From positions 210,383 to 274,382 of the forward strand of contig NZ_JACJSE010000010.1 of NCBI RefSeq assembly GCF_014698045.1: a DNA stretch of 64,000 bases, given 5' to 3'. Position 1 is the stretch's first letter. The number at the start of each line of letters is the position of its first letter. The notes beneath the pieces are model-generated. The model did no database searches and was not told where the DNA came from. It saw only the letters and a list, made by a program, of their open reading frames with translations. Below, piece after piece: positions 27,432-36,115 of the stretch. Source of the DNA: Aulosira sp. FACHB-615. Lineage in GTDB: Bacteria; Cyanobacteriota; Cyanobacteriia; Cyanobacteriales; Nostocaceae. A program made the translations under genes and the position numbers.

Positions 27432-28007
27432 ATGCCAAATCTTTACATAATTGGTGGTGCAAATGGTTCAGGAAAAACAACTGTTGCAATGAGTTTATTG
27501 CCGAATTTTTTAGACTGCTTTGAGTACGTAAATGCAGATTCTATTGCTGCTGGGCTATCTCCATTAAATCCTGATTCAATGGCTATAGAAGCAGGAAAAT
27601 TAATGATTACCAGACTACAAACTCTGTCTAATTCTGGCAGTGATTTTGCCTTTGAAACCACCTTAAGTGCGAGAACTTTTGTACCTTTTATAAATGAATG
27701 TAAGAACAAAGGCTATACAGTTAACTTAATATACTTTTGGTTACGAAGTGTAGATTTAGCTATAGAAAGGGTAGCACAAAGAGTTACCAGTGGCGGACAT
27801 TCAATTCCAGAAGAGGTGATACGTAGAAGGTATGAAAGGGGTAAGAAAAATCTCATTTCTTTATATTTACCGTTATGCGATCGCTGGATTATCTATGATA
27901 ACTCTAGTAATGAGACTAAGCTAGTAGCTGAGTATCGTTATGGTGAAGAAGTTATGATTTATGAAAATGCAATTTTAACTCAAATCAGAGGGGATAAAAA
28001 TGGTTAA
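27432..28007 (+). CDS. Zeta-toxin-like P-loop kinase
   Basis: The 191 residues have Walker A GGANGSGKTT near the start, then NADSIAAGLSP, FETTLSA and an arginine-rich VAQRV..GGH..PEEVIRRRY region, the pattern of zeta-type toxin kinases of the AAA/P-loop class. It starts six bases after the ABC ATPase stop and overlaps the next gene by eight bases. It probably forms a module with the small protein that follows. Confidence 0.8.
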   Translation: MPNLYIIGGANGSGKTTVAMSLLPNFLDCFEYVNADSIAAGLSPLNPDSMAIEAGKLMITRLQTLSNSGSDFAFETTLSARTFVPFINECKNKGYTVNLIYFWLRSVDLAIERVAQRVTSGGHSIPEEVIRRRYERGKKNLISLYLPLCDRWIIYDNSSNETKLVAEYRYGEEVMIYENAILTQIRGDKNG

Positions 28008-28191
28008 ACCAGAATTAGAACTTTTATCTAGCAAAATTGATGCCGGCGTAAAAGCTGCAATTGCGTCCGCTATTGAACGACATCGTAAGCTTGGGCAATC
28101 AATTAGTATTATGCGAGATGGAAAAGTTATAACTTTAACTGCTGATCAAATCCCAGCAGTTCAGCATCAACAAAATAATTTAAATCAATAG
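28000..28191 (+). CDS. Small partner of the zeta-like protein, putative antitoxin
   Basis: The 63 residues contain GVKAAIASAIERHRKLGQSISIMRDGKV. The ATG overlaps the stop of the zeta-like gene, indicating coupled translation. An antitoxin role is inferred from size and position only. Confidence 0.6.
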   Translation: MVKPELELLSSKIDAGVKAAIASAIERHRKLGQSISIMRDGKVITLTADQIPAVQHQQNNLNQ

Positions 28192-28246
28192 GTAAATGTT
28201 ATATAATAAGTAGGAGTAAGCTTTTTTAACTATATAAGAACTTTCA

Positions 28247-28468
28247 ATGATTAACCCTATATCTTTTCAGACAGTCATTGAATATGTAGAATCTCTTTCA
28301 ACGGAAGAGCAAGATTTACTACTAGAATTGATTGCTAAAAGACGCATTGAACAACGGCGTAAAGAAATTGCGTCGAATGCTATACAAACCCTAGAAGCAA
28401 TTAGAACAGGCGTAGCCAAGCATGGTAATCTTGATGATCTGCGGGCTGATTTGCTGAGTGAAGAATGA
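28247..28468 (+). CDS. Putative type II antitoxin
   Basis: The 73 residues are helical and charged (SLSTEEQDLLLELIAKRRIEQRR). The stop overlaps the ATG of the RelE-like toxin by four bases (ATGA). This type of short acidic/basic protein is commonly the antitoxin of RelE/YafQ pairs in cyanobacteria. Confidence 0.7.
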   Translation: MINPISFQTVIEYVESLSTEEQDLLLELIAKRRIEQRRKEIASNAIQTLEAIRTGVAKHGNLDDLRADLLSEE

Positions 28469-28749
28469 GAGTTCTTGTTTGGGATAGTAGCTTCAAGCGT
28501 GCTTTTAAACGAGTGATTCGTAAAAATCCGCGCTTAGAAGAGAAAATATTTGAGGTTTTGGAATTACTTGTAGTTGATCCATTTACACATAGTTTAAAAT
28601 CACATAAATTAAAAGGTGATTTAGAGGGATTGTGGGCTTGTTGGGTGGAGTATGATTGCCGTATTATTTACACATTTCAGCCTAATCCTGATAATGACGA
28701 AGACATGATTGTGCTAATCGATATTGGCACTCATGATGAAGTTTATTGA
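28465..28749 (+). CDS. RelE/YafQ-type mRNA-interferase toxin
   Basis: The 94 residues show the family pattern: SSFKRAFKR near the start, SHKLKGDLEGLWACWVEYDCRIIYTF in the core and IGTHDEVY at the end. It would cleave mRNA at the ribosome unless held by the protein encoded just before. Confidence 0.85.
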   Translation: MRVLVWDSSFKRAFKRVIRKNPRLEEKIFEVLELLVVDPFTHSLKSHKLKGDLEGLWACWVEYDCRIIYTFQPNPDNDEDMIVLIDIGTHDEVY

Positions 28750-28760
28750 GTCAGAAACTA

Positions 28761-29432
28761 ATGGGAACTACATTACAAATCAAACAAATATCTCCCTATA
28801 TATTGGAGAAAATAAAAAATTATTCTGAGTTGGCAGGTATATTTTTAGACGCACAATACTTGGACGATTCACCATTTTGGAAAGAATTTACAATAGACCC
28901 AAATGATATTGATGATATGGAGTGGTTTAATGAGGCAACTAATTATGTACAAGAAGGATTAGATAAATTAGTCACGCACAAACCAGAAAAATTTGAAAAG
29001 ATGAAGGATGATATTCCTTTAATTATTAATGAAGGCAAAAGTAAGTATTTAGATTTAGATAAAACTTGGCAAGCAATCAATTTCTTACTTACTGGATATG
29101 ACTTTTATGATGAAGAATTTAATTTATCTAAATTAGTTGTAAGTAAAAATCCAGCCGATAATCTTCCTTTAATTAGGGCTGTCAGCCCCAGTCAAGGAAT
29201 TGAATATGATGATGGTGACTATCCATTGTATTATTTTAGCGTTGATGAAGTTCAACAGATAGCCAAGGCTTTATCAGATTTTTCTATGGATGAAATCAAA
29301 CAGAGATTAAAATTTAGAGGATTACCGGAAGATAGCTACAATCATTTATTTGATTACACATATCATCCCTTGGTGAAATATTACCAAGATGCTGCGGATA
29401 AAGGAAACGCAATGTTTCTTGATTTTGGTTAG
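28761..29432 (+). CDS. DUF1877 (YfbM-like) protein
   Basis: From the ATG at 28761 the 223 residues start MGTTLQIKQISP and contain DLDKTWQAINFLLTG, DDGDYPLYYF and YYQDAADKGNAMF, the DUF1877 pattern. No function is established. It starts 11 bases after the toxin stop and is part of the inserted block. Confidence 0.8.
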   Translation: MGTTLQIKQISPYILEKIKNYSELAGIFLDAQYLDDSPFWKEFTIDPNDIDDMEWFNEATNYVQEGLDKLVTHKPEKFEKMKDDIPLIINEGKSKYLDLDKTWQAINFLLTGYDFYDEEFNLSKLVVSKNPADNLPLIRAVSPSQGIEYDDGDYPLYYFSVDEVQQIAKALSDFSMDEIKQRLKFRGLPEDSYNHLFDYTYHPLVKYYQDAADKGNAMFLDFG

Positions 29433-29441
29433 TGGTTAAAT

Positions 29442-30017
29442 CTATTTCTCGATGTCAAAACTCACACCTTCATAAATTGAATCAATTCCACAGCTAAAAT
29501 CAACACTTTCGATAATGATATCTTCACCAATAGTATAGGGAGAATAGAGCCACATTCTACCCTCTCCGCAACGATAAAATTCTACGCTGATTTTTTCCGA
29601 TTCCACTAAGATATATTCTTGTAAACTTGGCATATTACGATAAAAAGCAAACTTTTCGCCTCTATCTTTTGCTTCTGTACCAGGAGAAAGAACTTCTACA
29701 ATTATCTTTGGATATTGGATAAATTTGCGAGCATTTAAATCTCGTGAATCACAACTGACTACGACATCAGGATAGTAGTATGGACTGTTAAGATTTACCT
29801 GTACCTTGACATCGGCAACGTTGATGCGACAACCTCTAGCACGTAAATGAGGATACAATGCTCGATAGATGTTCAAGGCAATATCATTGTGAGGAATTGT
29901 ACCGCCAGTCATGGCAAAAACTTTGCCATTAACGTATTCATAGCGGTATTCTTGTAGAGGTTCCCAATCGAGATATTGCTCGATACTCATTTTTTGAGGT
30001 TGAGGGTTGGCAATCAT
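29442..30017 (-). CDS. Uma2-family (DUF820) PD-(D/E)XK-like nuclease
   Basis: The 191 residues from the ATG at 30017 have the cyanobacterial DUF820/Uma2 pattern: YEYVNGKVFAMTGGT, YYYPDVVVSCD, IIVEVLSPGTEAKDRG.KFAFYR and EYILV. These are restriction-like nuclease folds common in cyanobacteria, with unknown in vivo roles. Its ATG lies seven bases from the divergent permease start at 30024. A longer frame to 30047 is less likely. Confidence 0.85.
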   Translation of the reverse strand: MIANPQPQKMSIEQYLDWEPLQEYRYEYVNGKVFAMTGGTIPHNDIALNIYRALYPHLRARGCRINVADVKVQVNLNSPYYYPDVVVSCDSRDLNARKFIQYPKIIVEVLSPGTEAKDRGEKFAFYRNMPSLQEYILVESEKISVEFYRCGEGRMWLYSPYTIGEDIIIESVDFSCGIDSIYEGVSFDIEK

Positions 30018-30023
30018 CACATC

Positions 30024-31064
30024 ATGACCAAAATAAATCGCATTCAATCCCTGCTACCAATCTTATCACCGCTAATAGCAATTACCTCTGCCCTGATGGT
30101 TGGTGCTATTCTCATCATCTTTGCAGGCGCAAACCCTATCGCTGCATACACAGCCTTATTTCAAGAGTCACTTGCCAATTACTTTGGTTTTGGTAACACC
30201 CTCACCAAAATGACACCGCTATTATTCACCAGTTTAGGAGTGTTAGTTGCATTAAAGGCTGGTCAATTTAATATCGGTGGTGAAGGACAAATTTATCTTG
30301 GTGCGTTGGGAAGTGCTTTAATTGGTCTATATGTGCAAGGATTACCCGCAATTATTCACATTCCCTTGGCTTTGTGCGCCGGATTTATTTTTGGTGCGGT
30401 TTGGGGATGGATACCTGGTTATTTGAAAGCTGTGCGGGGAGTGAATGAAGTTATTACAACCTTGCTGCTGAATTATATTGCGGTGAATTTGGTTAGCTAT
30501 TTGGTACAAAATCCTTTAAAAGCACCAGCCGCACCTAGTCCTTACTCACCTTTAATTGCTAAGTCTGCCCAGTTACCGATTATTTTACCGGGGAGTCTTG
30601 CCCATGCGGGAATTATCTTGGCGTTAATAGCAGCAATTATATTATGGGTTTTGTTAGGGCGATCGCCTCTAGGATACCAAATCACCGCCGTCGGATTAAA
30701 CCCGATTGCTGCCCGTTATGCTGGTATGTCGGTGGAACGTACCATTATGTTAGTCATGGCGTTAGCTGGTGGTTTGGCTGGGTTAGCAGGTGCAACTGAG
30801 GTGATGGGGTTGAAATATCGCTTATTTGAACAAGTTTCTCCTGGTTATGGCTTTGATGCCATTGCGATCGCGTTTCTAAGTCGCGGTAATATTGGCGGTG
30901 TAGTGTTAACTTCCTTATTTTTCGCCGCCTTGCGTAGTGGTGCGAATGTAATGCAACGTAGCGCCGGGGTTCCAGTTACCGTAGTTTATGCTATTCAAGG
31001 TTTGACTGTGTTATTTGTTGCTATTAGTCTCGCGGTAGAAACCCAAAGGAAAGCTGAGGCTTAA
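30024..31064 (+). CDS. ABC permease of the BMP-type importer (first)
   Basis: From the ATG at 30024 the 346 residues give about eight to nine membrane helices with GGEGQIYLGALGS, VRGVNEVITTLLLNYIA and AVGLNPIAARYAGM, as in nucleoside permeases (YufP type). A longer frame from 29976 overlaps the Uma2 gene and is not preferred. The promoter must lie inside or behind the Uma2 gene if it is not read from upstream. Confidence 0.92.
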   Translation: MTKINRIQSLLPILSPLIAITSALMVGAILIIFAGANPIAAYTALFQESLANYFGFGNTLTKMTPLLFTSLGVLVALKAGQFNIGGEGQIYLGALGSALIGLYVQGLPAIIHIPLALCAGFIFGAVWGWIPGYLKAVRGVNEVITTLLLNYIAVNLVSYLVQNPLKAPAAPSPYSPLIAKSAQLPIILPGSLAHAGIILALIAAIILWVLLGRSPLGYQITAVGLNPIAARYAGMSVERTIMLVMALAGGLAGLAGATEVMGLKYRLFEQVSPGYGFDAIAIAFLSRGNIGGVVLTSLFFAALRSGANVMQRSAGVPVTVVYAIQGLTVLFVAISLAVETQRKAEA

Positions 31065-31104
31065 CGCTAAGAAAACTCTGCGATACTCCGCGTTAAAAAA
31101 TCCA

Positions 31105-32037
31105 ATGAATAACCTTAACTTCTTCTCTGATTACCTAGTCGCCAGTTTACACCTCGCTGTCCCCTTGAGTTTTGCATCTTTGGGCGGATTATATTCTGAA
31201 CGTTCGGGAGTGTTGAATATTGCCTTAGAAGGAATGTTACTCACAGGTGCTTTTACTAGTGCGGTGGCGACTTTTTACACTGGCAATGTCTGGCTTGGTG
31301 TGCTTGCGGCTGTCATGGCTGGGGGTGTGGTGGGTTTACTCCACGCTTTTTTATGTATAACTTTAAAAGTGGATCAGTTAGTGTCGGGGTTAGCAATTAA
31401 TTTAGTGGCTGGTGGGTTAACTGCGTTTTTCGCGCGGTTGGTGTTTCACGGTGCTAACACCCAAAGATTACCAGGAATTACACCTCTCATCATTCCAGGG
31501 TTGGCAAATATCCCAGTCTTGGGAATGCTATTGTTTCAGCAAGATATTCTTGTCTATTTACTGCTATTTTTAATTGCTGTTAGTGTATATGTTTTATTTC
31601 ATACCAGCTTTGGTTTAACTTTGCGAGCGGTGGGGGAATATCCCCAAGCGGCGGTGACATCTGGGATATCAGTTGCAATGGTGCGTTACTGTGCGGTAGT
31701 GCTGGGTGGCTGTTTGACGAGTTTAGGTGGTGCGTATCTCGCCTTGGTGCAGATTCGATTTTTCAGTGAAGGGATGAGTGCGGGTAGAGGTTTTATTGCG
31801 ATCGCTGCTTTAATTTTTGGTAGATGGCATCCTATAGGTAGTGCTTTGGCTTGTTTATTGTTTGGCGCGACGGAAGCTTTACAATTACGTATCCAAGCTT
31901 TGGGTGTTAATATTCCTTACCAGTTTCTAGTTATGTTACCTTATGCGATCGCTTTATTTGCATTGTTGGGATTAGCTGGTAAAGCTTCACCACCAAAGGC
32001 TTTAGGAGTTAATTATTTTCCCGAAAATCATACATGA
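31105..32037 (+). CDS. ABC permease of the BMP-type importer (second)
   Basis: The 310 residues give about eight helices with ERSGVLNIALEGMLLTGAF, LVSGLAINLVAGGLT and RAVGEYPQAA, matching the second nucleoside permease (YufQ type). It starts 40 bases after the first permease. Together with 24902, 25962 and 30024 it completes an importer for a nucleoside or related base. Confidence 0.93.
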   Translation: MNNLNFFSDYLVASLHLAVPLSFASLGGLYSERSGVLNIALEGMLLTGAFTSAVATFYTGNVWLGVLAAVMAGGVVGLLHAFLCITLKVDQLVSGLAINLVAGGLTAFFARLVFHGANTQRLPGITPLIIPGLANIPVLGMLLFQQDILVYLLLFLIAVSVYVLFHTSFGLTLRAVGEYPQAAVTSGISVAMVRYCAVVLGGCLTSLGGAYLALVQIRFFSEGMSAGRGFIAIAALIFGRWHPIGSALACLLFGATEALQLRIQALGVNIPYQFLVMLPYAIALFALLGLAGKASPPKALGVNYFPENHT

Positions 32038-32366
32038 CAATAAATTCTATAACATTGGTTAGAAAATTTGATACCTGCTACAGTTGCATATCACTCTAGA
32101 AGGAATGTACACTTTTAGTCATGATGTTTGCTTGATATTGCCACTGGCTTGTCATTGTCTACCCTTAACTTCAGCATAGACAATCAACCTAGTGAGTCAT
32201 ACACGAGTTAGTCCATTTCAAGCCGCATACAGCCTTGTAAAGATAACCTCGTAAACTGTCAAATATTTACTAGAAAATACGACTTCGCTGTTAGTGGTGT
32301 CGTTCGTTGAATGAAAATTCATAACTTTGGGTAGGTAGTCTTTAATTTAAAGGTGACTTGTTGTTT
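32038..32366. other. Intergenic, no gene seen
   Basis: The 329 bases after the permease hold no convincing ORF, RNA gene or strong terminator. The bases just before 32367 include AAAGGTG, a fair ribosome-binding site for the response regulator. Confidence 0.4.
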
Positions 32367-32762
32367 ATGAACGGACAGCCACTAATCTTAGTTGTCGAAG
32401 AAAATATATACAATTTAGAACTCCTAAATTATCATCTCAAAGCATTAAGCTATTCTTGTATTTGCGCCAAACAAGGAATCAAAGCTTTAATACTATCGCA
32501 AACACATCAACCTGATTTAATCATCTTAGATATGATGATTTCTGATATTACTGGCGGTCAAGTTATTGATTTCCTCAAACAAGATAAAAAAACTGCCAAA
32601 ATTCCCATTATTGCAGTTATTCCTTGGTACCTGGAAGAAAACTCCGAACGCCTCTTTTTAACAGGTACAGATACTTATCTAACAAAACCCTATAATTTGC
32701 ATAAACTAGATGCTGTTTTGTCCTGTCGTTTCACTCAGCTAAATTCTTCAAGTTTGCTTTAG
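32367..32762 (+). CDS. Single-domain response regulator (receiver only)
   Basis: The 131 residues from the ATG at 32367 (TTG 32358 in frame is less likely) hold one receiver domain. The acidic pair is EE near the start, the phospho-acceptor is Asp55 (LILDMM) and the conserved Lys is Lys107 (LTKPY). There is no output domain, so it may act through protein contact or in a phosphorelay. Its end overlaps the convergent gene by 32 bases. Confidence 0.88.
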   Translation: MNGQPLILVVEENIYNLELLNYHLKALSYSCICAKQGIKALILSQTHQPDLIILDMMISDITGGQVIDFLKQDKKTAKIPIIAVIPWYLEENSERLFLTGTDTYLTKPYNLHKLDAVLSCRFTQLNSSSLL

Positions 32763-33135
32763 GGATAGACTCAGGATTCCGCACTTCTGGCAACTGTTGT
32801 AAAATCACAATTATTCCAGTTCTTCCTGTAACTAAATTTGTATTAGTCATCAAATCAACTATTGGCTTACCAATAATTTCTTCTAGCAAACTTTGTAGTT
32901 GACGCTTAATTATTTTGTCTAAAAATAAGCGGACTTGTTCAGCTAAGTTTTCATAACCGCCAGAGATTAATGTTAATTCTACTAACGAAGCTGATTTTTC
33001 TAGAGAAATCACCAATTCCGTATCAAAAAAATGACATACAACTTGGCTAGGACGTTGCCCTAGTTGTTCATAATATAAAGCACTAATTCGTTGTGCAATT
33101 TCTCTTTCAAGTTGTCCAATAGTTGGGTATGACAT
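32731..33135 (-). CDS. DUF2294 family protein
   Basis: The 134 residues have the pattern IGQLEREIAQRISALYYEQLGQRPSQV and GRTGIIVILQQLPEVRN, which I recall as DUF2294 of unknown function. It is soluble. It converges on and overlaps the response regulator by 32 bases. Confidence 0.75.
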   Translation of the reverse strand: MSYPTIGQLEREIAQRISALYYEQLGQRPSQVVCHFFDTELVISLEKSASLVELTLISGGYENLAEQVRLFLDKIIKRQLQSLLEEIIGKPIVDLMTNTNLVTGRTGIIVILQQLPEVRNPESIPKANLKNLAE

Positions 33136-34103
33136 TATTTTTGTTGGTGTTTACACTCTAGTGCTTGAGTTAGTTGAGTCTGGCTTAAATAAAATTAAGA
33201 TTAATAACTAACATAATATCTATACATATTATATATACCATTCTATATAAACAATCAAGATGAGATTAAATCATATTTTTTTCACTATTTAATTTGGCTA
33301 AAAGAACTCCTCATGATAAACAATAAAAAATTTATATAGCGATTATAGCCTTAGCTATTATCACTTAAAAATGAGCTATGTCAATCACAGTATTAATGGT
33401 GAACAGCAAAAAATAATCAGGAGCAGATTTTCTCCGAAACAAGTTAATTTTGTCGTCAAAAGCTGTACTTTTTTTGATAAAATAAAGCAGCCCATCAAAG
33501 TTTTTTTGGTTAAGAAATCCAGTTTTGAAAAAACTTGCTACTTTTAGTAATATTCTTTGTTCAGCATTAACTAACTGATTATAGCGATCGCATTTGATAA
33601 CTCATTTCAGAACATATATATAGGTGAGATGTCCACCATATATCAAGTTGTAAATTTCAGGTGATATAAATAAATTAATATTTATTTATGATTATCAATA
33701 TTTGTTTACACACAGCACATAATCAAGAGTGGGTCAGGACTTATACCAATTCACGAAATTACTGATACAAATCACTTCCTCTACACCTTTGTTTCCGGTC
33801 GCCGAGCGGAGTCGAGGCGCTGCTTGCCTATCTGTATCATGTTTAGAGTGAAATGGTATTACGCAAAATCATGAAAAAACGAACCGCAAAGAGCGCATAG
33901 ACGCGATAGCGGCTTCCCGCAGGGTAGGCCACGAAGTTAAGAGGATTTGAGAGGGTTCTTGCGTAAGTCCTATGGGTGTAAGGCTTTAGGGATTTACCTA
34001 CTCTGAATTTTGAAGACTTAGATCCTACAACAATAATCAATAAACTAATTGCTTACTCTCTGTCGAAAGATATATTTAGAGAGCATCAAAAAAAGTCAAA
34101 ATT
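33136..34103. other. Long intergenic stretch with dispersed repeats
   Basis: The 968 bases are AT-rich. The only firm feature is a repeat at 33880-33935 (inverted copy of 12571-12625), followed by CTTGCGTAAGTCCTA, an arm of the 60145 element. A 58-codon ORF at 33371-33547 has no recognisable similarity or RBS and is not called. Confidence 0.5.
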
Positions 34104-34739
34104 TTATTTTGTGCCGAATAAGCGATCGCCTGCATCACCTAAACCGGGAATAATATAACCATGTTCATCTAAATACTCATCAATAGCAGTAGTGTAAACC
34201 TGTACATCAGGATGAACAGTGCAAAAATGTTGTAACCCTTCTGGGGCTGCTAATAAGCAAACAAACTTCATTGATAACGGGTTAGTGGATTTTAGCCTGT
34301 CTACAGCCGCAACAGCAGAATTTCCCGTGGCTAACATTGGGTCAACAACAATCATGTCCCGTTGTTCGACATCGTGGGGAACTTTGAAATAATATTCAAT
34401 GGGGATTAATGTTTTTGGGTCACGGTATAAACCAATATGTCCCACTCTGGCTGATGGCATTAACTCCAACATCCCATCTAAAATACCTTGTCCCGCCCGC
34501 ATGATAGAAACTAACACCAGCTTTTTATCCGGTGCAAGCACGGGTGCATTCATTGGGGCGAGGGGTGTTTTAATCTCTTCATATTTCAGAGGTAAATTGC
34601 GCGTTACTTCATAACCTAACAACAGACTAATTTCTTTGAGGAGGTTGCGAAATTTCGTTGTGCTAGTTTCAGCCTTCCGCATCAAAGTTAATTTATGTTG
34701 AATTAAGGGATGGTCAATAACGGTGACTTGATTTTGCAT
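34104..34739 (-). CDS. upp: Uracil phosphoribosyltransferase
   Basis: The 211 residues have the full UPRT pattern: VIDHPLIQHKLTLMR, RAGQGILDGML, the PRPP loop VVDPMLATGNSA and the uracil-binding end YIIPGLGDAGDR. It joins uracil and PRPP to UMP. In the URC route of some yeasts the same enzyme starts uracil degradation, and here it is the last gene behind URC4- and URC1-like genes. Confidence 0.96.
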   Translation of the reverse strand: MQNQVTVIDHPLIQHKLTLMRKAETSTTKFRNLLKEISLLLGYEVTRNLPLKYEEIKTPLAPMNAPVLAPDKKLVLVSIMRAGQGILDGMLELMPSARVGHIGLYRDPKTLIPIEYYFKVPHDVEQRDMIVVDPMLATGNSAVAAVDRLKSTNPLSMKFVCLLAAPEGLQHFCTVHPDVQVYTTAIDEYLDEHGYIIPGLGDAGDRLFGTK

Positions 34740-34818
34740 TTTGGTTATTAGTTATTGGTCATTGGTCATTAGTTATTTGCCATTTCCACAAAGGACAAAT
34801 GACTAATGACTATTAAAA

Positions 34819-36021
34819 TTAAAATACTGTCCCATCACTGTCGATTTGGATAGGGGGTTGACCGCCTTTTCTGAGTTCTGCGGCTATTTTGCGTCCGGCT
34901 GTCCAGGTTCCGCCTTGGAGAATTTTTACTAAAGGTAGTTCTGCAACACTCATTCCTAACTTTTTGCGGATGTTAGCTGCTATTTCATCTAATAACATTA
35001 CAGTTAAAGCCCGCCATTCAATGATTAATTCAGAACTGACAGAATGAGATGAATGCAAAAGATTTGGGTCTTTCAGCTTAATTAATTCTAAATCGAGACA
35101 TAAACCACCATTCCGATATTCTGGTAATCCCGTTAGTGCATCTAAATCAGTAATAGTTAAACCCATTTCTTGTAATGGTTCTAATAAAGAATATGTCAAC
35201 CATTGGGAAAGTTTGTGAAATGGTACTAACCCATCATCACTAATAGCAGAATGTTGCCAGACATCACCAAGATTAACACCAGCAATGGTTAATCTTCCCG
35301 GCCAAATATCACTTAACCCTTCAAGTACAGCACTGAATACTGTTGTTGCTGCTAACTGCCCATTTTGGGACTTACTGACAAGATAATTCACTAAATTACC
35401 TGGGCGCGGGTTTTCTTCGCCAAATAAATGAGGGAAAGCAATTACAACTCGCCCCAATCTTTGTAATAATTGCGATCGCCCACTCATTCCCACCAATGGA
35501 TTTTCAGTACTAACCTGAAACCCTGTTGCTAATTCCGCCTCAGTTAACCTGAGTAATTTTAAAGCATCCACTTGGGGCAAACCTGAAAGCGAAAACGCCC
35601 CTTGACAAAACATCTCCAAGCTGGCGATAGCCAACCCTTCAGAACGTCCCAAACTCAAACCCGTTGACTGTTCACGATAACGCCAACTCTCCCCCGCCCC
35701 CGCATCTAACAACACACTCACAATTGCCAAATCAAATTTAGCAATGGCTTGTTGCAAAGGCGTTAGTCCTGCTAACAAATTATTTAACTTTGCCAAACGC
35801 GGTATATTCTGCGCCTCAAAATGTCGCCACCGACTGTGAAAGGGAATATTGAAATCGGGATACTCACCCCGCATCACCTCAATTACATAATCTGCCACTT
35901 TTCCCAACTGCGACAAATCACAAGTAAAGTAAGGCGACTTCCCCTCATTCACCAGCGCCAAAATTTGCCCACACCTTTCTCTTATCGCCCTGGGCGAACG
36001 AAGATACTCAATTTTTTCCAC
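34819..36021 (-). CDS. URC4/urg3-like (DUF1688) uracil-catabolism protein
   Basis: The 400 residues start with EYLRSPRAIRERCGQIL and contain VDSRWRHFE-like FHSRWRHFE, GAGESWRYRE and LPEYRNGGLCLD, the DUF1688 pattern, known from fungal URC4 needed to use uracil as nitrogen source. Biochemistry of the family is not settled. It lies 94 bp after the URC1-like gene and 79 bp before upp, with the same strand. Confidence 0.88.
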   Translation of the reverse strand: MEKIEYLRSPRAIRERCGQILALVNEGKSPYFTCDLSQLGKVADYVIEVMRGEYPDFNIPFHSRWRHFEAQNIPRLAKLNNLLAGLTPLQQAIAKFDLAIVSVLLDAGAGESWRYREQSTGLSLGRSEGLAIASLEMFCQGAFSLSGLPQVDALKLLRLTEAELATGFQVSTENPLVGMSGRSQLLQRLGRVVIAFPHLFGEENPRPGNLVNYLVSKSQNGQLAATTVFSAVLEGLSDIWPGRLTIAGVNLGDVWQHSAISDDGLVPFHKLSQWLTYSLLEPLQEMGLTITDLDALTGLPEYRNGGLCLDLELIKLKDPNLLHSSHSVSSELIIEWRALTVMLLDEIAANIRKKLGMSVAELPLVKILQGGTWTAGRKIAAELRKGGQPPIQIDSDGTVF

Positions 36022-36115
36022 CCTTCACCTCCAAATCATAGGGAGTAGAGAGTGGTGAGTAGGGAGTAGTAAAGATTTACCCGACTCCCCATTCCCTACT
36101 CCCAACTCCCCTTGT

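Noticed and set aside
33371..33547. 58-codon + strand ORF (MSYVNHSINGEQ...)
   Set aside because: Intact frame but no ribosome-binding site, no recognisable family and AT-rich DNA; could be chance.
33843..34040. 65-codon - strand ORF
   Set aside because: It is built from the dispersed repeat at 33880-33935 and its flanks.
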